A DNA stretch of 64,000 nt from assembly GCF_030848505.1 (NCBI RefSeq), contig NZ_JAVDDU010000001.1, positions 372,001 through 436,000 of the forward strand, in the 5' to 3' direction. A program made the position numbers and the translations under genes. Within the stretch, counting starts at the first letter, position 1. Each line of letters starts with the position of its first letter. The notes under the pieces are model-generated. The model had not been told where the DNA came from. It saw only the letters and a list, made by a program, of their open reading frames with translations, and searched no databases. The stretch comes from Marinimicrobium hydrolyticum (lineage in GTDB: Bacteria > Pseudomonadota > Gammaproteobacteria > Pseudomonadales > Cellvibrionaceae). Below, piece after piece: positions 49,392 to 58,552 of the stretch.

Positions 49392-49892
49392 CTATAGGTG
49401 TAAGCGTTGTAAGTGGGGGTCCGCTTCGGCGTTTTCCCAGGCGCGGGTGAACGCCTCCCGCAGTGACCGAACTTCGGCGGGTGCTTGAAAATTGACAAAG
49501 CCCCGGTATTCCCGATCATCGTTTTTATACAAAACCCGCTCCTGGTCAGCGAGTAGAAAGGCCATGTCGGTATTCTCCGGTTCCACGACTTGTTTGCGCA
49601 GCTCTATCTTGGTTGGCAGGCGCTGAGCCAGGCGGACCAGTGGGTGGCCGCGCTCAATTAGCGGTTGAGTATCCCGGACCAAAATGCGTACCCGCGCGAG
49701 GCGGTGAGCTCGGGCCAAAGCTGAAATGGCGGCGACTGAGTCCTGGTGTTCGTATACTGATGGATCGAGGGAGTGGCTTAGAATGTCCAGATGTCGGCGA
49801 GCAGTTGTGCACAAGTCAGCAGTATACGTTTGAAAATCCTCCAGGCAATCCAACAGCAGTAAGTCATCGCTGACAGCGGATACTTTGCTCAC
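49392..49892 (-). CDS. DUF7931-like hypothetical protein
   Basis: A 166-residue soluble protein without signal peptide or membrane segment. It contains RRHLDILSHSLDPSVYEHQD and ARVRILVRDTQPLIERGHPL, and near the end YRGFVNFQAP; this pattern resembles a phospholipase-D-like half domain without the HKD motif, as in the DUF7931 group. The function is unknown. The start ATG overlaps the GNAT gene stop by four bases (ATGA), so the two are translated together. The same GNAT-plus-hypothetical pair occurs in Pseudomonas. Confidence 0.78.
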   Translation of the reverse strand: MSKVSAVSDDLLLLDCLEDFQTYTADLCTTARRHLDILSHSLDPSVYEHQDSVAAISALARAHRLARVRILVRDTQPLIERGHPLVRLAQRLPTKIELRKQVVEPENTDMAFLLADQERVLYKNDDREYRGFVNFQAPAEVRSLREAFTRAWENAEADPHLQRLHL

Positions 49893-50332
49893 AATATCGC
49901 TCCTTCGCCCTGAAAAAACATAGCTTGATGCACAATGCCAGCGTCCAAAAACGTGGGGCCGTGTTCAACAAAGCCTAAACGCCGATAGAAATTCAGCCGG
50001 TCCACCTGCGCATTGAGTTCAATGTTCGCGTTCTCTGGCAGGGCATCTTTCTTAGACCATCGAATCACTTTGTTCATTAATGCAGAGCCTATTCCAAGTC
50101 CCCTGTACTCAGCCAGCACAGCCACCCGGCCAATATGATAGATCGACTGCTCGCGGTGCTTCACCACCCGAGCGGCTCCGATGGCCTGCTGCTGCGAAAT
50201 GACCAGGAAGTGTTGTGCCTGGTCATCAAGCCCGTCCCATTCGTCCGCTTCGCTGACCCCTTGCTCGAGCATAAACACGGTTCGCCGCAGTGCTGTGAGG
50301 CTCCGCTCATGGGGCGTCCACTCGACAGGCAT
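49889..50332 (-). CDS. GNAT family N-acetyltransferase
   Basis: A 147-residue acyl-CoA-dependent acetyltransferase. The acetyl-CoA-binding motif A is VAVLAEYRGLGIGSALM, and the C-terminal NFYRRLGFVEHGPTFLDAGI is typical of the ElaA/YjcF-like group. The substrate is unknown. The start MPVEWTPHERSL matches similar proteins; an in-frame ATG at 50359 would add nine residues. No strong ribosome site precedes either. First gene of a two-gene unit with the DUF7931-like gene. Confidence 0.85.
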   Translation of the reverse strand: MPVEWTPHERSLTALRRTVFMLEQGVSEADEWDGLDDQAQHFLVISQQQAIGAARVVKHREQSIYHIGRVAVLAEYRGLGIGSALMNKVIRWSKKDALPENANIELNAQVDRLNFYRRLGFVEHGPTFLDAGIVHQAMFFQGEGAIL

Positions 50333-50493
50333 AATGGAGTAGGATGCTGGGTGTCCCATAGGATTTTTCTCTGCGAAGATTGGGTCAGTTTACGTGATGC
50401 CCCATGATGGGAGAAGGGGGCTCTCGCTACAGTCCATACGGCCTCCTGTGCAGACGTAATTACTGATTATCACATAAGAAAAATATTGCACTA

Positions 50494-53055
50494 ATGAAAA
50501 AAAACCACTATAACTACCCTTGTCCCGCTCAGGGGAAGCGGACCATTGCGCGCGGCGGCTACCCGGCGTCTTCATGCCTCAGCTCAGTGATCCCGCGTAT
50601 AAGCTCAATAAAATATCAGGGTGTCAATTTGATCTCAGCAAGTAGTCCTACGTCTATTCTTAGCATTCGTGCACTAGTCCGGGGAGCGCTGGTAGCGCTT
50701 GGCATCCTTTTGGTGGCCTGCGCTCAGTCTCCGGGTGGTGAAGAGCCAGCCGATCCCTCCTTAGTAATCTGGTTTGACCGTCCCGCCGTTGAGTGGGAGG
50801 GAGAGGTGCTACCCATCGGTAACGGGGCCATGGGCGTCGCAGTAGAAGGTGGCATCGAGCGAGAGCGCCTGCAATACAACGAGAAAACACTCTGGACGGG
50901 CGGCCCGGCTGAGGGCCGTGATTATGACTATGGCTTACCTGAGGAGCCTCAGCTTGAAGCGTTACAAACTGTTCGGGATGAGCTGGCGGAAAAGGGCGCT
51001 CTGAGCCCTGAAACCGTGGCCGAAAAATTGGGTCGTCCGGTGCAGAATTACGGCGACTACCAGACCTTTGCCGATTTGGTTTTGGATTACGAGCCAGTCG
51101 GGGAAGTAAAAAACTATCGACGCGAGCTGGATCTGGCTCGCGGTATTGCCCGCGTCAGTTTTGACGTTGACGGTGTAACCTACCGTCGGGATTACTTCGC
51201 CAGCTACCCAGATGGCGTGATCGTTATGCGCGTGTCCGCTAGCGAAAAAGGCAAAATCAGCTTTACCGCCGGGCTGGAAACGTCCGACAACCGCTCCGCG
51301 GATTACCGGGTTGCACCGGGGCAAATCACTCTGTCGGGTGCACTGCATGATAACGGCCTGGCCTATGCAACCCAGGTGCGTCTGATCGCGCAAGGCGGAG
51401 AGACTGGGTACACCGAGGACCGGCTGACCGTGCACGGCGCTGACTCAGCCGTGCTGCTTCTGTCCGCCGGAACCGATTACGCTCAACAGTATCCCCATTA
51501 CCGGGGTTCCGACCCGCTACCGAAGGTGGAGCGGACTGTGGAGCGCGCTGCCGCTAAAGGCTACGAGAATCTGCTGGCCACGCATATTAAGGACCATAGT
51601 GCTCTGTTCGGCCGGGTGAGTTTGGACCTTGGTCAGCAAATGCCGGAAATGCCTACACCAGAGTTGCTCAGCGCCCACAACGCCGGCGAGACCACCCCGG
51701 AGGCCAGTCGCGCCCTGGAGAATCTGTACTTTCAGTTTGGCCGTTACTTGCTGATCGGTTCATCCCGTGACGGTTCACTGCCCGCTAACCTTCAGGGCGT
51801 GTGGAACAACTCCAACAATCCGCCTTGGAACGCCGATTACCACGTCAATATCAATCTGCAAATGAATTACTGGCCAGCGGAAGTTACCCATTTGTCGGAG
51901 ACCACCGGCCCACTGTTTGACTTCATTGACAGCCTTGTGGAGCCCGGCACAAAGTCCGCCCGCAAGCTGCTGGGCGCGGATGGCTGGACGCTGTTTCTCA
52001 ACACCAACATTTGGGGTTTTACCGGCGTCATTCAGTGGCCAACCGCATTCTGGCAGCCGGAAGCCGGTGCCTGGCTGGCCCAACACTACTACGAGCATTA
52101 TCTGTTTAATGGCGATGAGACGTTTTTGCGCGAGCGGGCCTACCCGGTCATGCGCGGTGCCGCCCAAGTATGGCTTGATGCGCTGATCGAAGATCCCAAC
52201 GACGGAGCTCTGGTGGTATCTCCCAGTTATTCTCCCGAACACGGCGATTTCACCATTGGTGCCGCCATGTCCCAACAATTGGTGTACGACGTATTCACCA
52301 ACACCAAAGAAGCAGCCGAGCTGTTGGGAGAAGACGACTTTGCCGGTCGGCTCGAGCAAGCGCTCAAACGCCTGGATCCGGGCTTGCGCATCGGCTCCTG
52401 GGGTCAATTACAGGAGTGGAAACTGGATTTGGATGACCCTGAAAGTGAGCACCGCCACGTATCCCATTTATTCGCTCTGCACCCCGGTCGGCAGATTGTA
52501 CCCAGTCAGCAGGTTGAATTAGCGAACGCTGCCCGCCGCACGCTGGAGGCCCGCGGAGACGGCGGTACCGGTTGGGCTCAAGCCTGGAAGGTCAATTTGT
52601 GGGCCCGTCTCGGCGATGGTGATCGCGCGCATAAATTACTGACAGACCAGCTTCGCGACAGTACCCTGGCCAACCTGTGGGATACCCACCCACCGTTTCA
52701 AATTGATGGCAACTTCGGCGCAACGGCAGGCGTAGCTGAAATGCTCATTCAAAGTCACGGTGGGGAAATTCACCTGCTGCCCGCTTTGCCAAACGTCTGG
52801 GCTGAAGGCTCTGTCAGTGGTCTGCGTGCCCGCGGTGATGTCACCGTGGACTTCCGTTGGGCCAACGGGGAGCTGGTGGAAGCCAAGCTTCTTGCGGGTC
52901 GCGATGGTGAACTCGCTATTCGATCCAGTGCCTTGGCCAAAGACCATGAGCTGAAAAATGCATCGACCGGAAGAACCGTTGAGTTGCGAGGTGAGGGCGA
53001 GCTGCGCTTATTCCAGGCTCGCGCCGGTGAATCCTATCGCTTGAAAATCCACTGA
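50494..53055 (+). CDS. GH95 family alpha-L-fucosidase-type glycosidase (lipoprotein)
   Basis: A large secreted glycoside hydrolase. The N-terminal beta-domain starts at LVIWFDRPAVEWEGEVLPIG; the (alpha/alpha)6 barrel carries the GH95 catalytic residues: Asn452/Asn454 (HVNINLQMNYWPAE), Glu582 general acid (SPSYSPEHG) and Asp738 (QIDGNFGATAG), numbered from the first ATG. The family includes 1,2-alpha-L-fucosidases and alpha-L-galactosidases, so the substrate is probably a fucose- or galactose-bearing polysaccharide. A lipobox (ILLVAC) indicates surface or periplasmic anchoring. The ATG leaves 45 odd residues before the signal; a TTG at 50629 with AGGG upstream would begin right at the signal and is a real alternative (808 residues). 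It stands alone, without transporter or regulator. Confidence 0.9.
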   Translation: MKKNHYNYPCPAQGKRTIARGGYPASSCLSSVIPRISSIKYQGVNLISASSPTSILSIRALVRGALVALGILLVACAQSPGGEEPADPSLVIWFDRPAVEWEGEVLPIGNGAMGVAVEGGIERERLQYNEKTLWTGGPAEGRDYDYGLPEEPQLEALQTVRDELAEKGALSPETVAEKLGRPVQNYGDYQTFADLVLDYEPVGEVKNYRRELDLARGIARVSFDVDGVTYRRDYFASYPDGVIVMRVSASEKGKISFTAGLETSDNRSADYRVAPGQITLSGALHDNGLAYATQVRLIAQGGETGYTEDRLTVHGADSAVLLLSAGTDYAQQYPHYRGSDPLPKVERTVERAAAKGYENLLATHIKDHSALFGRVSLDLGQQMPEMPTPELLSAHNAGETTPEASRALENLYFQFGRYLLIGSSRDGSLPANLQGVWNNSNNPPWNADYHVNINLQMNYWPAEVTHLSETTGPLFDFIDSLVEPGTKSARKLLGADGWTLFLNTNIWGFTGVIQWPTAFWQPEAGAWLAQHYYEHYLFNGDETFLRERAYPVMRGAAQVWLDALIEDPNDGALVVSPSYSPEHGDFTIGAAMSQQLVYDVFTNTKEAAELLGEDDFAGRLEQALKRLDPGLRIGSWGQLQEWKLDLDDPESEHRHVSHLFALHPGRQIVPSQQVELANAARRTLEARGDGGTGWAQAWKVNLWARLGDGDRAHKLLTDQLRDSTLANLWDTHPPFQIDGNFGATAGVAEMLIQSHGGEIHLLPALPNVWAEGSVSGLRARGDVTVDFRWANGELVEAKLLAGRDGELAIRSSALAKDHELKNASTGRTVELRGEGELRLFQARAGESYRLKIH

Positions 53056-53057
53056 TC

Positions 53058-53083
53058 GGATGAGCGGCAACAGCCGCTCATCC
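53058..53083 (+). repeat. Strong hairpin after the GH95 gene
   Basis: GGATGAGCGGC pairs perfectly with GCCGCTCATCC around a 4-base loop, starting 3 bases after the stop. There is no T run; a canonical terminator follows 50 bases later. Confidence 0.6.
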
Positions 53084-53133
53084 GCGCGATCATTCAGCTT
53101 TTACCAGAAGTTTTTTGTGGAGCTCACCATTTA

Positions 53134-53166
53134 CGCCTGCGCAGCTTGCTGCCAGGCGTTTTTTTT
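53134..53166 (+). terminator. Rho-independent terminator of the GH95 gene
   Basis: CGCCTG-C-GCAGC pairs with GCTGC-CAGGCG around two bases, followed by eight T residues. It lies about 80 bases beyond the GH95 stop. Confidence 0.85.
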
Positions 53167-53218
53167 GAATTTGAAGGTGAGCCACATACCCGCGGATATT
53201 GATTGGCGCGGCGTTGGA

Positions 53219-54031
53219 TTATTCGAACTTGGCCCACACAGGGCAGTGATCGGAAGGTTTTTCCATACCCCGTATCTCATAATCAATACCTGTGGCGACG
53301 CAGCGCGCCTGCAGCGGCTCGGTTGCCAGTACCAAGTCAATCCGTAGGCCGCGACGCGGCTCCCGCTCGAACCCTTTGCTGCGATAGTCAAACCAGCTGT
53401 AGAGGGCTTCGGTTTCCGGCGTACGCTCTCGGAAGGTGTCCTTCAGTCCCCAATCCAGCACCCGCTGCAACCACTCCCGCTCTTCCGGTAAGAAACTGCA
53501 TTTGCCATCTCTTAACCAGCGTTTGCGGTTTTGTTCGCCAATGCCGATGTCGCAATCCTGGTGGGACACATTCATGTCGCCCATCAGCAGCAGTTGCTGC
53601 TTGGGGTCAAACTCCTGCTTCAGTAAATTGAGCAGGTCAGCGTAATACTTTTCCTTGGCAGGAAATTTAATTGGATGATCACGGCTCTCCCCTTGTGGGA
53701 AATACCCGTTCATTACCGCGATTTCGCCGCCCAGAGGGGAGTCAAAAACGCCGCCAATAAAGCGCCGCTGAGATTCGATGCCGTCGGTGGGGAAACCTTT
53801 AAAGGACCGCTTGAACGGATGTTTGGACAAGAGTGCAACGCCGTAATGAGTTTTCTGGCCGTGATAGTGCACCTGATAGCCCATTTCAGCGATGGCCTCT
53901 TCCGGAAACTCTGGGTCATCCACTTTCGTTTCCTGAAGGCCAATGAAATCGGGCTGATATTTGTCGACAAGGCTCTGGAGTTGGTGCAGGCGTATACGAA
54001 TACTGTTGACGTTAAAGGAAACCGCTAGCAT
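53219..54031 (-). CDS. xthA: Exodeoxyribonuclease III
   Basis: A 270-residue AP endonuclease and 3'-5' exonuclease for base excision repair. Metal and catalytic blocks are [15 protein letters not shown] (Asn), GLQETKVDD (Glu), [15 protein letters not shown] (Asp, Asn), and the C-terminal [11 protein letters not shown] and [12 protein letters not shown] (Asp-His). The length and XthA-like rather than ExoA-like segments support the name. Start is ATG. Convergent to the GH95 gene and downstream of prc on the same strand. Confidence 0.94.
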   Translation of the reverse strand: MLAVSFNVNSIRIRLHQLQSLVDKYQPDFIGLQETKVDDPEFPEEAIAEMGYQVHYHGQKTHYGVALLSKHPFKRSFKGFPTDGIESQRRFIGGVFDSPLGGEIAVMNGYFPQGESRDHPIKFPAKEKYYADLLNLLKQEFDPKQQLLLMGDMNVSHQDCDIGIGEQNRKRWLRDGKCSFLPEEREWLQRVLDWGLKDTFRERTPETEALYSWFDYRSKGFEREPRRGLRIDLVLATEPLQARCVATGIDYEIRGMEKPSDHCPVWAKFE

Positions 54032-54057
54032 AGGTTTAATCCATTATTATTTGTACG

Positions 54058-54093
54058 AAAGGGCGGTTCCTGGCGCTCCAGGAACCGCCCTTG
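54058..54093 (-). terminator. Terminator hairpin of prc
   Basis: A 15-bp perfect stem (AAGGGCGGTTCCTGG with its complement) around a 4-base loop, followed on the minus strand by a short TTT. It begins 12 bases after the prc stop and separates prc from xthA. Confidence 0.75.
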
Positions 54094-54104
54094 AATCTGA
54101 CGAG

Positions 54105-56237
54105 TTAGAAGTTAGCGACTTTATCCGATTCTTCGAGTTTACGATTCAATTGAATAAAGTCGATCAGCGCGTGACCCGCAGCGCTGAGGAAGGGGTCGTT
54201 GTAAGGATCTATGGCGCCAGAGCGGTGAGCTTCGAGTTCTGCCGCGGCGCTGTCCTCTTCCGTATCCGCACTGCCGTTGTCCCGAATTGCCGCATAACTT
54301 TTGTAAGGCTCCAGACCTTTCGCTTTGCGACGCTCGTTCTCAAGGACCAACATGCGCTCTTCCAATGAGTGCTGTTCGGCGCGACGTTGCTGCTTGTTCA
54401 ACGACACGCTGGTGCGGTCGTCGTTTTCTTCCAGCAGAGCGCGCTGTTTTGCAAGGAATCGCAAATCCGGGTCTCGTTCCGTGCGTTGATCATGGCGCCC
54501 TCTAAGCTCTGGGAGCAAGGCTTCAATGTCAAAGTAGGTGGCGTGTGGCACCCTGTGAATTTTATCCCAGGGCAAGGCGTAGTCATATGTGCCTTCACCG
54601 ACTTGATTAATGTTTACCATACTGGGTAGCTCCAGATCAGGGACCACGCCCCGATGCTGGGTACTTTCACCGGAAACCCGGTAGAATTTCGATTCGGTAA
54701 TTTTCAGCTGGCCTTTATTCAAAGGGATCAGCGACTGCACAGTACCCTTACCAAATGTGGGAGTGCCGATCACAATGCCGCGCCCATAATCCTGTATGGC
54801 TCCGGCGAAAATCTCCGAAGCGGAAGCGCTCATGCGGTCGATCAGTACGACAATCGGGCCTCGGTAGGCGGCTCGGGAATGGGAGCGAAAATTTCGAGAA
54901 ATCATCTCATTGGTTTGGCGAATCTGCACCACGGGCCCCTGATCAATAAACAGATCCGTTAGGGTAGTGGCCTCCTGCAGGGAGCCGCCGCCGTTGCTGC
55001 GTAGGTCCACGATGATGCCATCGACGTTTTCCTTTTCCAGCTCCTGCAGCAGGCGATATACGTCGCGGGTGGTGCTTTTGTATTCTGGATCGCGCTTGCG
55101 GTAGGCCTCAAAATCCATATAAAACGTTGGCACTTTGATTATGCCGAGCTTAAAGGTCTGGTCATTGTCTCGCAGCTCAAATACGTCTTTTTGGGCCGCT
55201 TGCTCTTCCAGCTTAACCTTCTCGCGCGTGATGCGAATAGTTTTAGTGCTGCTATCAGCAGCCGCATTCGCGGGCAGCACTCTCAGGCGCACCACGGTGT
55301 TTTTCGGGCCGCGAATTTGCTCAACGACTTCGTCAAGGCGCAACCCGATGATGTCCATCATCTCGCCTTCCTCTCCCTGGCCAACCGCCACAATTCGGTC
55401 TGCCGGTCTGAGTTGACCTTGCTTGTCAGCAGGGCCAGCGGGCACTAAGCGCATAACTTTGGTGTACTCATCCTCAGTTTGCAGCACGGCGCCAATGCCC
55501 TCCAGGGATAGGGACATATTGATGTTGAAATTTTCCAGCGTCCGCGGGGACAGGTAATTGGTGTGCGGATCGTACAGAGTCGTCAGGGAGTTGATAATGA
55601 CCCCAAACGCGTCTTCTTGGTCCTGTTGCTTGGCCCGGCGCAATTGATTGGTAAAGCGGCGGTGAAGGATTTCTTTACCTTCCTCGATGTCCGTTCCGGC
55701 GAGCTTCAGGCTCAGTAAGTTGGACTTAATACGCTTACGCCAGAGTTCATCGGCGGTTTTCTTGTCCTTCGGCCACTCGGCTTTGTCCCAGTCCGTGACC
55801 AGAACCTCATCTTTCTCGAAATCGAAGCTGATGTCTTCGCTTTCCAGCTCAGCGATCACCGACTCCAGGCGGGTGGTGAGGCGTTGACGGTAGACGTTGA
55901 AAATCTCAAACGGAACCTTGAGGTCGCCTTTTTTGAGATAGTCGTCAAATTTGTCTTTATGAGCTTCGAAAGCGTCGATATCGGCTTGAAAAAAGAAGCT
56001 CTTGGCGGGGTCTAGCCCTCTCAGGTAGTTGTTCAAATATTGAACAGATACGCTGTCATCCAGAGCCTGTCCCCGGTAGTGTTTTTGCGTGAGCTGCTGG
56101 ACAATTTCCGCCGTGGTTTTCTGATGCTGCTGGGTGTATTGAAGCGGCTCTACAGCGGCGGCAAACGCTAGCTGGGCGGCGACCAGGAGGGCACACAGGC
56201 CGGACCACTTGAACAACGGCTTGGAGACAATCTGCAT
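54105..56237 (-). CDS. prc: Tail-specific (carboxy-terminal) protease Prc
   Basis: A 710-residue periplasmic protease of family S41A that degrades proteins with nonpolar C-termini and peptidoglycan hydrolases. After a signal peptide (CALLVAAQLAFAAAV) there is an N-terminal helical domain, a PDZ domain (SLEGIGAVLQTEDEYTKVM onward), and the protease core with the nucleophile Ser in DRMSASASEIFAGAIQDYG and the Lys base in FGKGTVQSLIPL. The C-terminal DUF3340 region is charged. The start MQIVSKPLFKW is preferred since it begins directly at the signal peptide; the frame is open to 56369, with another ATG at 56258. Confidence 0.95.
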   Translation of the reverse strand: MQIVSKPLFKWSGLCALLVAAQLAFAAAVEPLQYTQQHQKTTAEIVQQLTQKHYRGQALDDSVSVQYLNNYLRGLDPAKSFFFQADIDAFEAHKDKFDDYLKKGDLKVPFEIFNVYRQRLTTRLESVIAELESEDISFDFEKDEVLVTDWDKAEWPKDKKTADELWRKRIKSNLLSLKLAGTDIEEGKEILHRRFTNQLRRAKQQDQEDAFGVIINSLTTLYDPHTNYLSPRTLENFNINMSLSLEGIGAVLQTEDEYTKVMRLVPAGPADKQGQLRPADRIVAVGQGEEGEMMDIIGLRLDEVVEQIRGPKNTVVRLRVLPANAAADSSTKTIRITREKVKLEEQAAQKDVFELRDNDQTFKLGIIKVPTFYMDFEAYRKRDPEYKSTTRDVYRLLQELEKENVDGIIVDLRSNGGGSLQEATTLTDLFIDQGPVVQIRQTNEMISRNFRSHSRAAYRGPIVVLIDRMSASASEIFAGAIQDYGRGIVIGTPTFGKGTVQSLIPLNKGQLKITESKFYRVSGESTQHRGVVPDLELPSMVNINQVGEGTYDYALPWDKIHRVPHATYFDIEALLPELRGRHDQRTERDPDLRFLAKQRALLEENDDRTSVSLNKQQRRAEQHSLEERMLVLENERRKAKGLEPYKSYAAIRDNGSADTEEDSAAAELEAHRSGAIDPYNDPFLSAAGHALIDFIQLNRKLEESDKVANF

Positions 56238-56464
56238 AATACGTAAATCCTGGTTCATTAACTGGATAGAGGCCAGCTCTGCAATGAGTTGTTCACCTTG
56301 GGCCACTTCACTGGGCTTCTTAGTAAACCCCGCTATGATACTACTATAGGCCCAGTACGTTGACCACAAAGGGGCGGCAGGGTTGCTTCACTACGCAGAA
56401 ATTGTGGCCGACGGTGCCAAATAGAGGGTTTTACTGAACATTGTGGCTCACATAAAGGAGCCTG

Positions 56465-56815
56465 AGGGCTGGACGAGACCGAATAAGGCGCCAAACCGGC
56501 CCGGTTGCTGATGCGGCTACGGAGTTATTGGCCGAGCACGGGCTTGCTATGTTGTCCATTATGGCGCTGGCTGCCAGGGCCGGACTGGCCGAGGGCACCG
56601 GCTATCTCTACCGTGAATACCGCCACGACTGGCTCCGCCCGGATGGAAATAGACGTCAGTCTGTTCAAAGCTCTGTGGGAAAATCTTGATCAGCCCCGGC
56701 TGGGGGCATCGGTACGAGGAGGGTTGTCTTCGCTCGTGGCAGTTTCTCCTATCTCATCCGGCGCTGACTCTGAGCCGGCACCAGCCATTCCCGCGTATTG
56801 AATGCCGACCCCCCG
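56465..56815 (+). pseudogene. Decayed TetR-family regulator
   Basis: One frame from 56465 to a stop at 56687 encodes a recognisable TetR DNA-binding domain: RRQTGPVADAATELLAEHGL followed by IMALAARAGLAEGTGYLY and REY. No ATG, GTG or TTG start precedes it; the frame is closed at 56453 by a stop. After the break, a different frame (from about 56715) reads SWQFLLSHPALTLSRHQ and FPRIE, which resembles the mid-part of TetR ligand domains. At least one frameshift and a truncated C-terminus are implied. What it regulated is unknown. The identification is by eye from the helix-turn-helix pattern. Confidence 0.6.
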
Positions 56816-57227
56816 CTGAGCGTCCAAGGATGATCATTAATCGGAGCTGGGCGGGCTTAGCCAAAAGTGAGTACTCATAAGGGAATACTTTAATTTGGTG
56901 CACACTCACTCTATCCTGAACAGGAAAATGCGTTATTTAGGGGCGTTTCCGCGCCGCCAGTTTGGAGGCTTGTGGAGCACGCTACAGGGTGGATCCCCAT
57001 AAGGGGGCGAGGGCAATCTTTCGTGCGAATCTTCTTTCTGTCCGACCGTTTCGCTATGCGCATGATTTTATTCTGAAAATTTTATTTTTCGAGCCCGAAT
57101 GCCTTCGCTGGCATAAGCTTTGCTGACGCTTAGCTGATGACGACGTTGCATAAATGGGAATTCCGTTGATGCCCCACTGCGATTCGCGCTTTCATCATTT
57201 TGACATCAATCGAATTGGAGAAGCCCC
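56816..57227. other. Upstream region of the porin gene
   Basis: About 410 bases without a supported gene. It contains an AT-rich tract (57060-57090), a possible sigma-54 promoter, and a GGAG ribosome site before the porin ATG. No repeat of family C or D is seen here. Confidence 0.5.
57109..57123 (+). promoter_or_regulatory. Possible sigma-54 promoter
   Basis: TGGCAT-AAGCT-TTGC matches the -24/-12 consensus (GG and GC separated by exactly ten bases). It would give a leader of about 90 bases before the porin ATG. No enhancer site was identified. Confidence 0.45.
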
Positions 57228-58424
57228 ATGAAGAAAACCACCCTTGTCGGTGTAACTACGGCCTTGGCCTTAACTTGTTTTAGTGGCGCGGCCGTGCAAG
57301 CGCAGACCGATTTGTCGGAAGCTTTATCCTCAGGTGAGGTCGGATTAAATTTTCGGCTGCGCTATGAAGACGTCAGTTGGGATGGCCTGAGTGATTCGGA
57401 TGCGCTGACGTTGCGTACACGTCTGAGTTACACGTCGGGCAGTTTTCATGGCTTCCGTTTAATGTTGGAAATGGATGATGTCACCGAGGTGGGGACAGTA
57501 GATTACCGTACCGCGCTTAATGATACTGAGAATCCGGGTACAGCCATCATAGCCGATCCTGAAGGCACAGAAGTTAATCAAGCTTACTTTTCCTACACGC
57601 AAGGGGAAACAGAAGCTCGTTTGGGGCGTCAACGCATACTGCTTGATAACCAACGCTTTGTGGGTGGAGTTGGCTGGCGGCAGAACGAGCAGACCTACGA
57701 TGCTTTTTCGGTTCGCAATGAAAGCCTGGCAGACACAACACTTTTTTACGCCTATGTGGACAATGTGAACCGTATTTTTGGTGAGCAGAATGTGATCGGC
57801 GATCACCGCCAGGACACTCATTTATTTAACGCTCAATATCGTGGTTTTGGTGTCGGTAAGCTCACTGGCTATGCGTATTTGATCGACAACGAAAGCGCTC
57901 CGGCTTTATCCAGTGATACTTTCGGTGTGCGCTGGCTGGGAACGATCAATCCGCAATGGTCCTACACCTTGGAGTACGCCATTCAAAGCGATGCCGGCGA
58001 CAGCCCTTTGGATTATTCCACGGACTACATGCTTGCGGAAGTAGCCGGAAAGTTTGGGCCGGTCAGTGCCAAAGTTGGCTATGAAGTTCTCGGTTCGGAC
58101 GACGGAGAAGTCGGTTTCGCCACACCTCTGGCAACCCTGCATGCTTTCCAAGGTTGGACGGATCGTTTTCTAGAAACACCGGGAACAGGCATTGAGGATA
58201 TTTATGTATCCCTTGGTGCACAGCTTGCGGGGATCAATTTCGGTTTGGCGTACCACGATCTTTCTTCCAACGAGGGTAGTATCAGCTACGGGCGAGAGAT
58301 TGGATTCAGTGCGGCCAAGCGGGTAGGGCCGGTGAACCTGCTTCTGAAGTATGCCGACTACAGTGCCAATGATTTCGGTTCGGATACCCAAAAGTTGTGG
58401 CTAATGGCTGAAGCCAGTTTTTAG
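57228..58424 (+). CDS. Alginate-export-type outer membrane porin
   Basis: A 398-residue beta-barrel protein. The signal peptide (LVGVTTALALTCFSGAAVQA) is followed by a chain of amphipathic strands and ends with Phe (LWLMAEASF), the usual outer-membrane assembly signal. Early sequence VGLNFRLRYEDVSWDG and the block GRQRILLDNQRFVGGVGWRQ resemble the alginate export (AlgE-like) and related porin group. It probably moves small sugars, oligosaccharides or aromatic acids; the substrate cannot be told. It stands alone between the TetR remnant and the family D repeat. A possible sigma-54 promoter lies upstream. Confidence 0.8.
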   Translation: MKKTTLVGVTTALALTCFSGAAVQAQTDLSEALSSGEVGLNFRLRYEDVSWDGLSDSDALTLRTRLSYTSGSFHGFRLMLEMDDVTEVGTVDYRTALNDTENPGTAIIADPEGTEVNQAYFSYTQGETEARLGRQRILLDNQRFVGGVGWRQNEQTYDAFSVRNESLADTTLFYAYVDNVNRIFGEQNVIGDHRQDTHLFNAQYRGFGVGKLTGYAYLIDNESAPALSSDTFGVRWLGTINPQWSYTLEYAIQSDAGDSPLDYSTDYMLAEVAGKFGPVSAKVGYEVLGSDDGEVGFATPLATLHAFQGWTDRFLETPGTGIEDIYVSLGAQLAGINFGLAYHDLSSNEGSISYGREIGFSAAKRVGPVNLLLKYADYSANDFGSDTQKLWLMAEASF

Positions 58425-58438
58425 GCATCTCTCCTATC

Positions 58439-58486
58439 GAAGCAGGTAGAGGGTTAAGCATGCATGCGAGATCCTCTACCTGCTTC
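58439..58486. terminator. Hairpin after the porin gene
   Basis: GAAGCAGGTAGAGG pairs perfectly with CCTCTACCTGCTTC around a 20-base loop, 15 bases after the stop. There is no T run, so it may be a Rho-dependent or mRNA-protecting hairpin. Confidence 0.5.
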
Positions 58487-58552
58487 CGACGCTTCTAATC
58501 GATCCGGTCGTCCCGGTTGCTCTCGTTCTCGTAGTCATTCCAGCCTTTTCCA

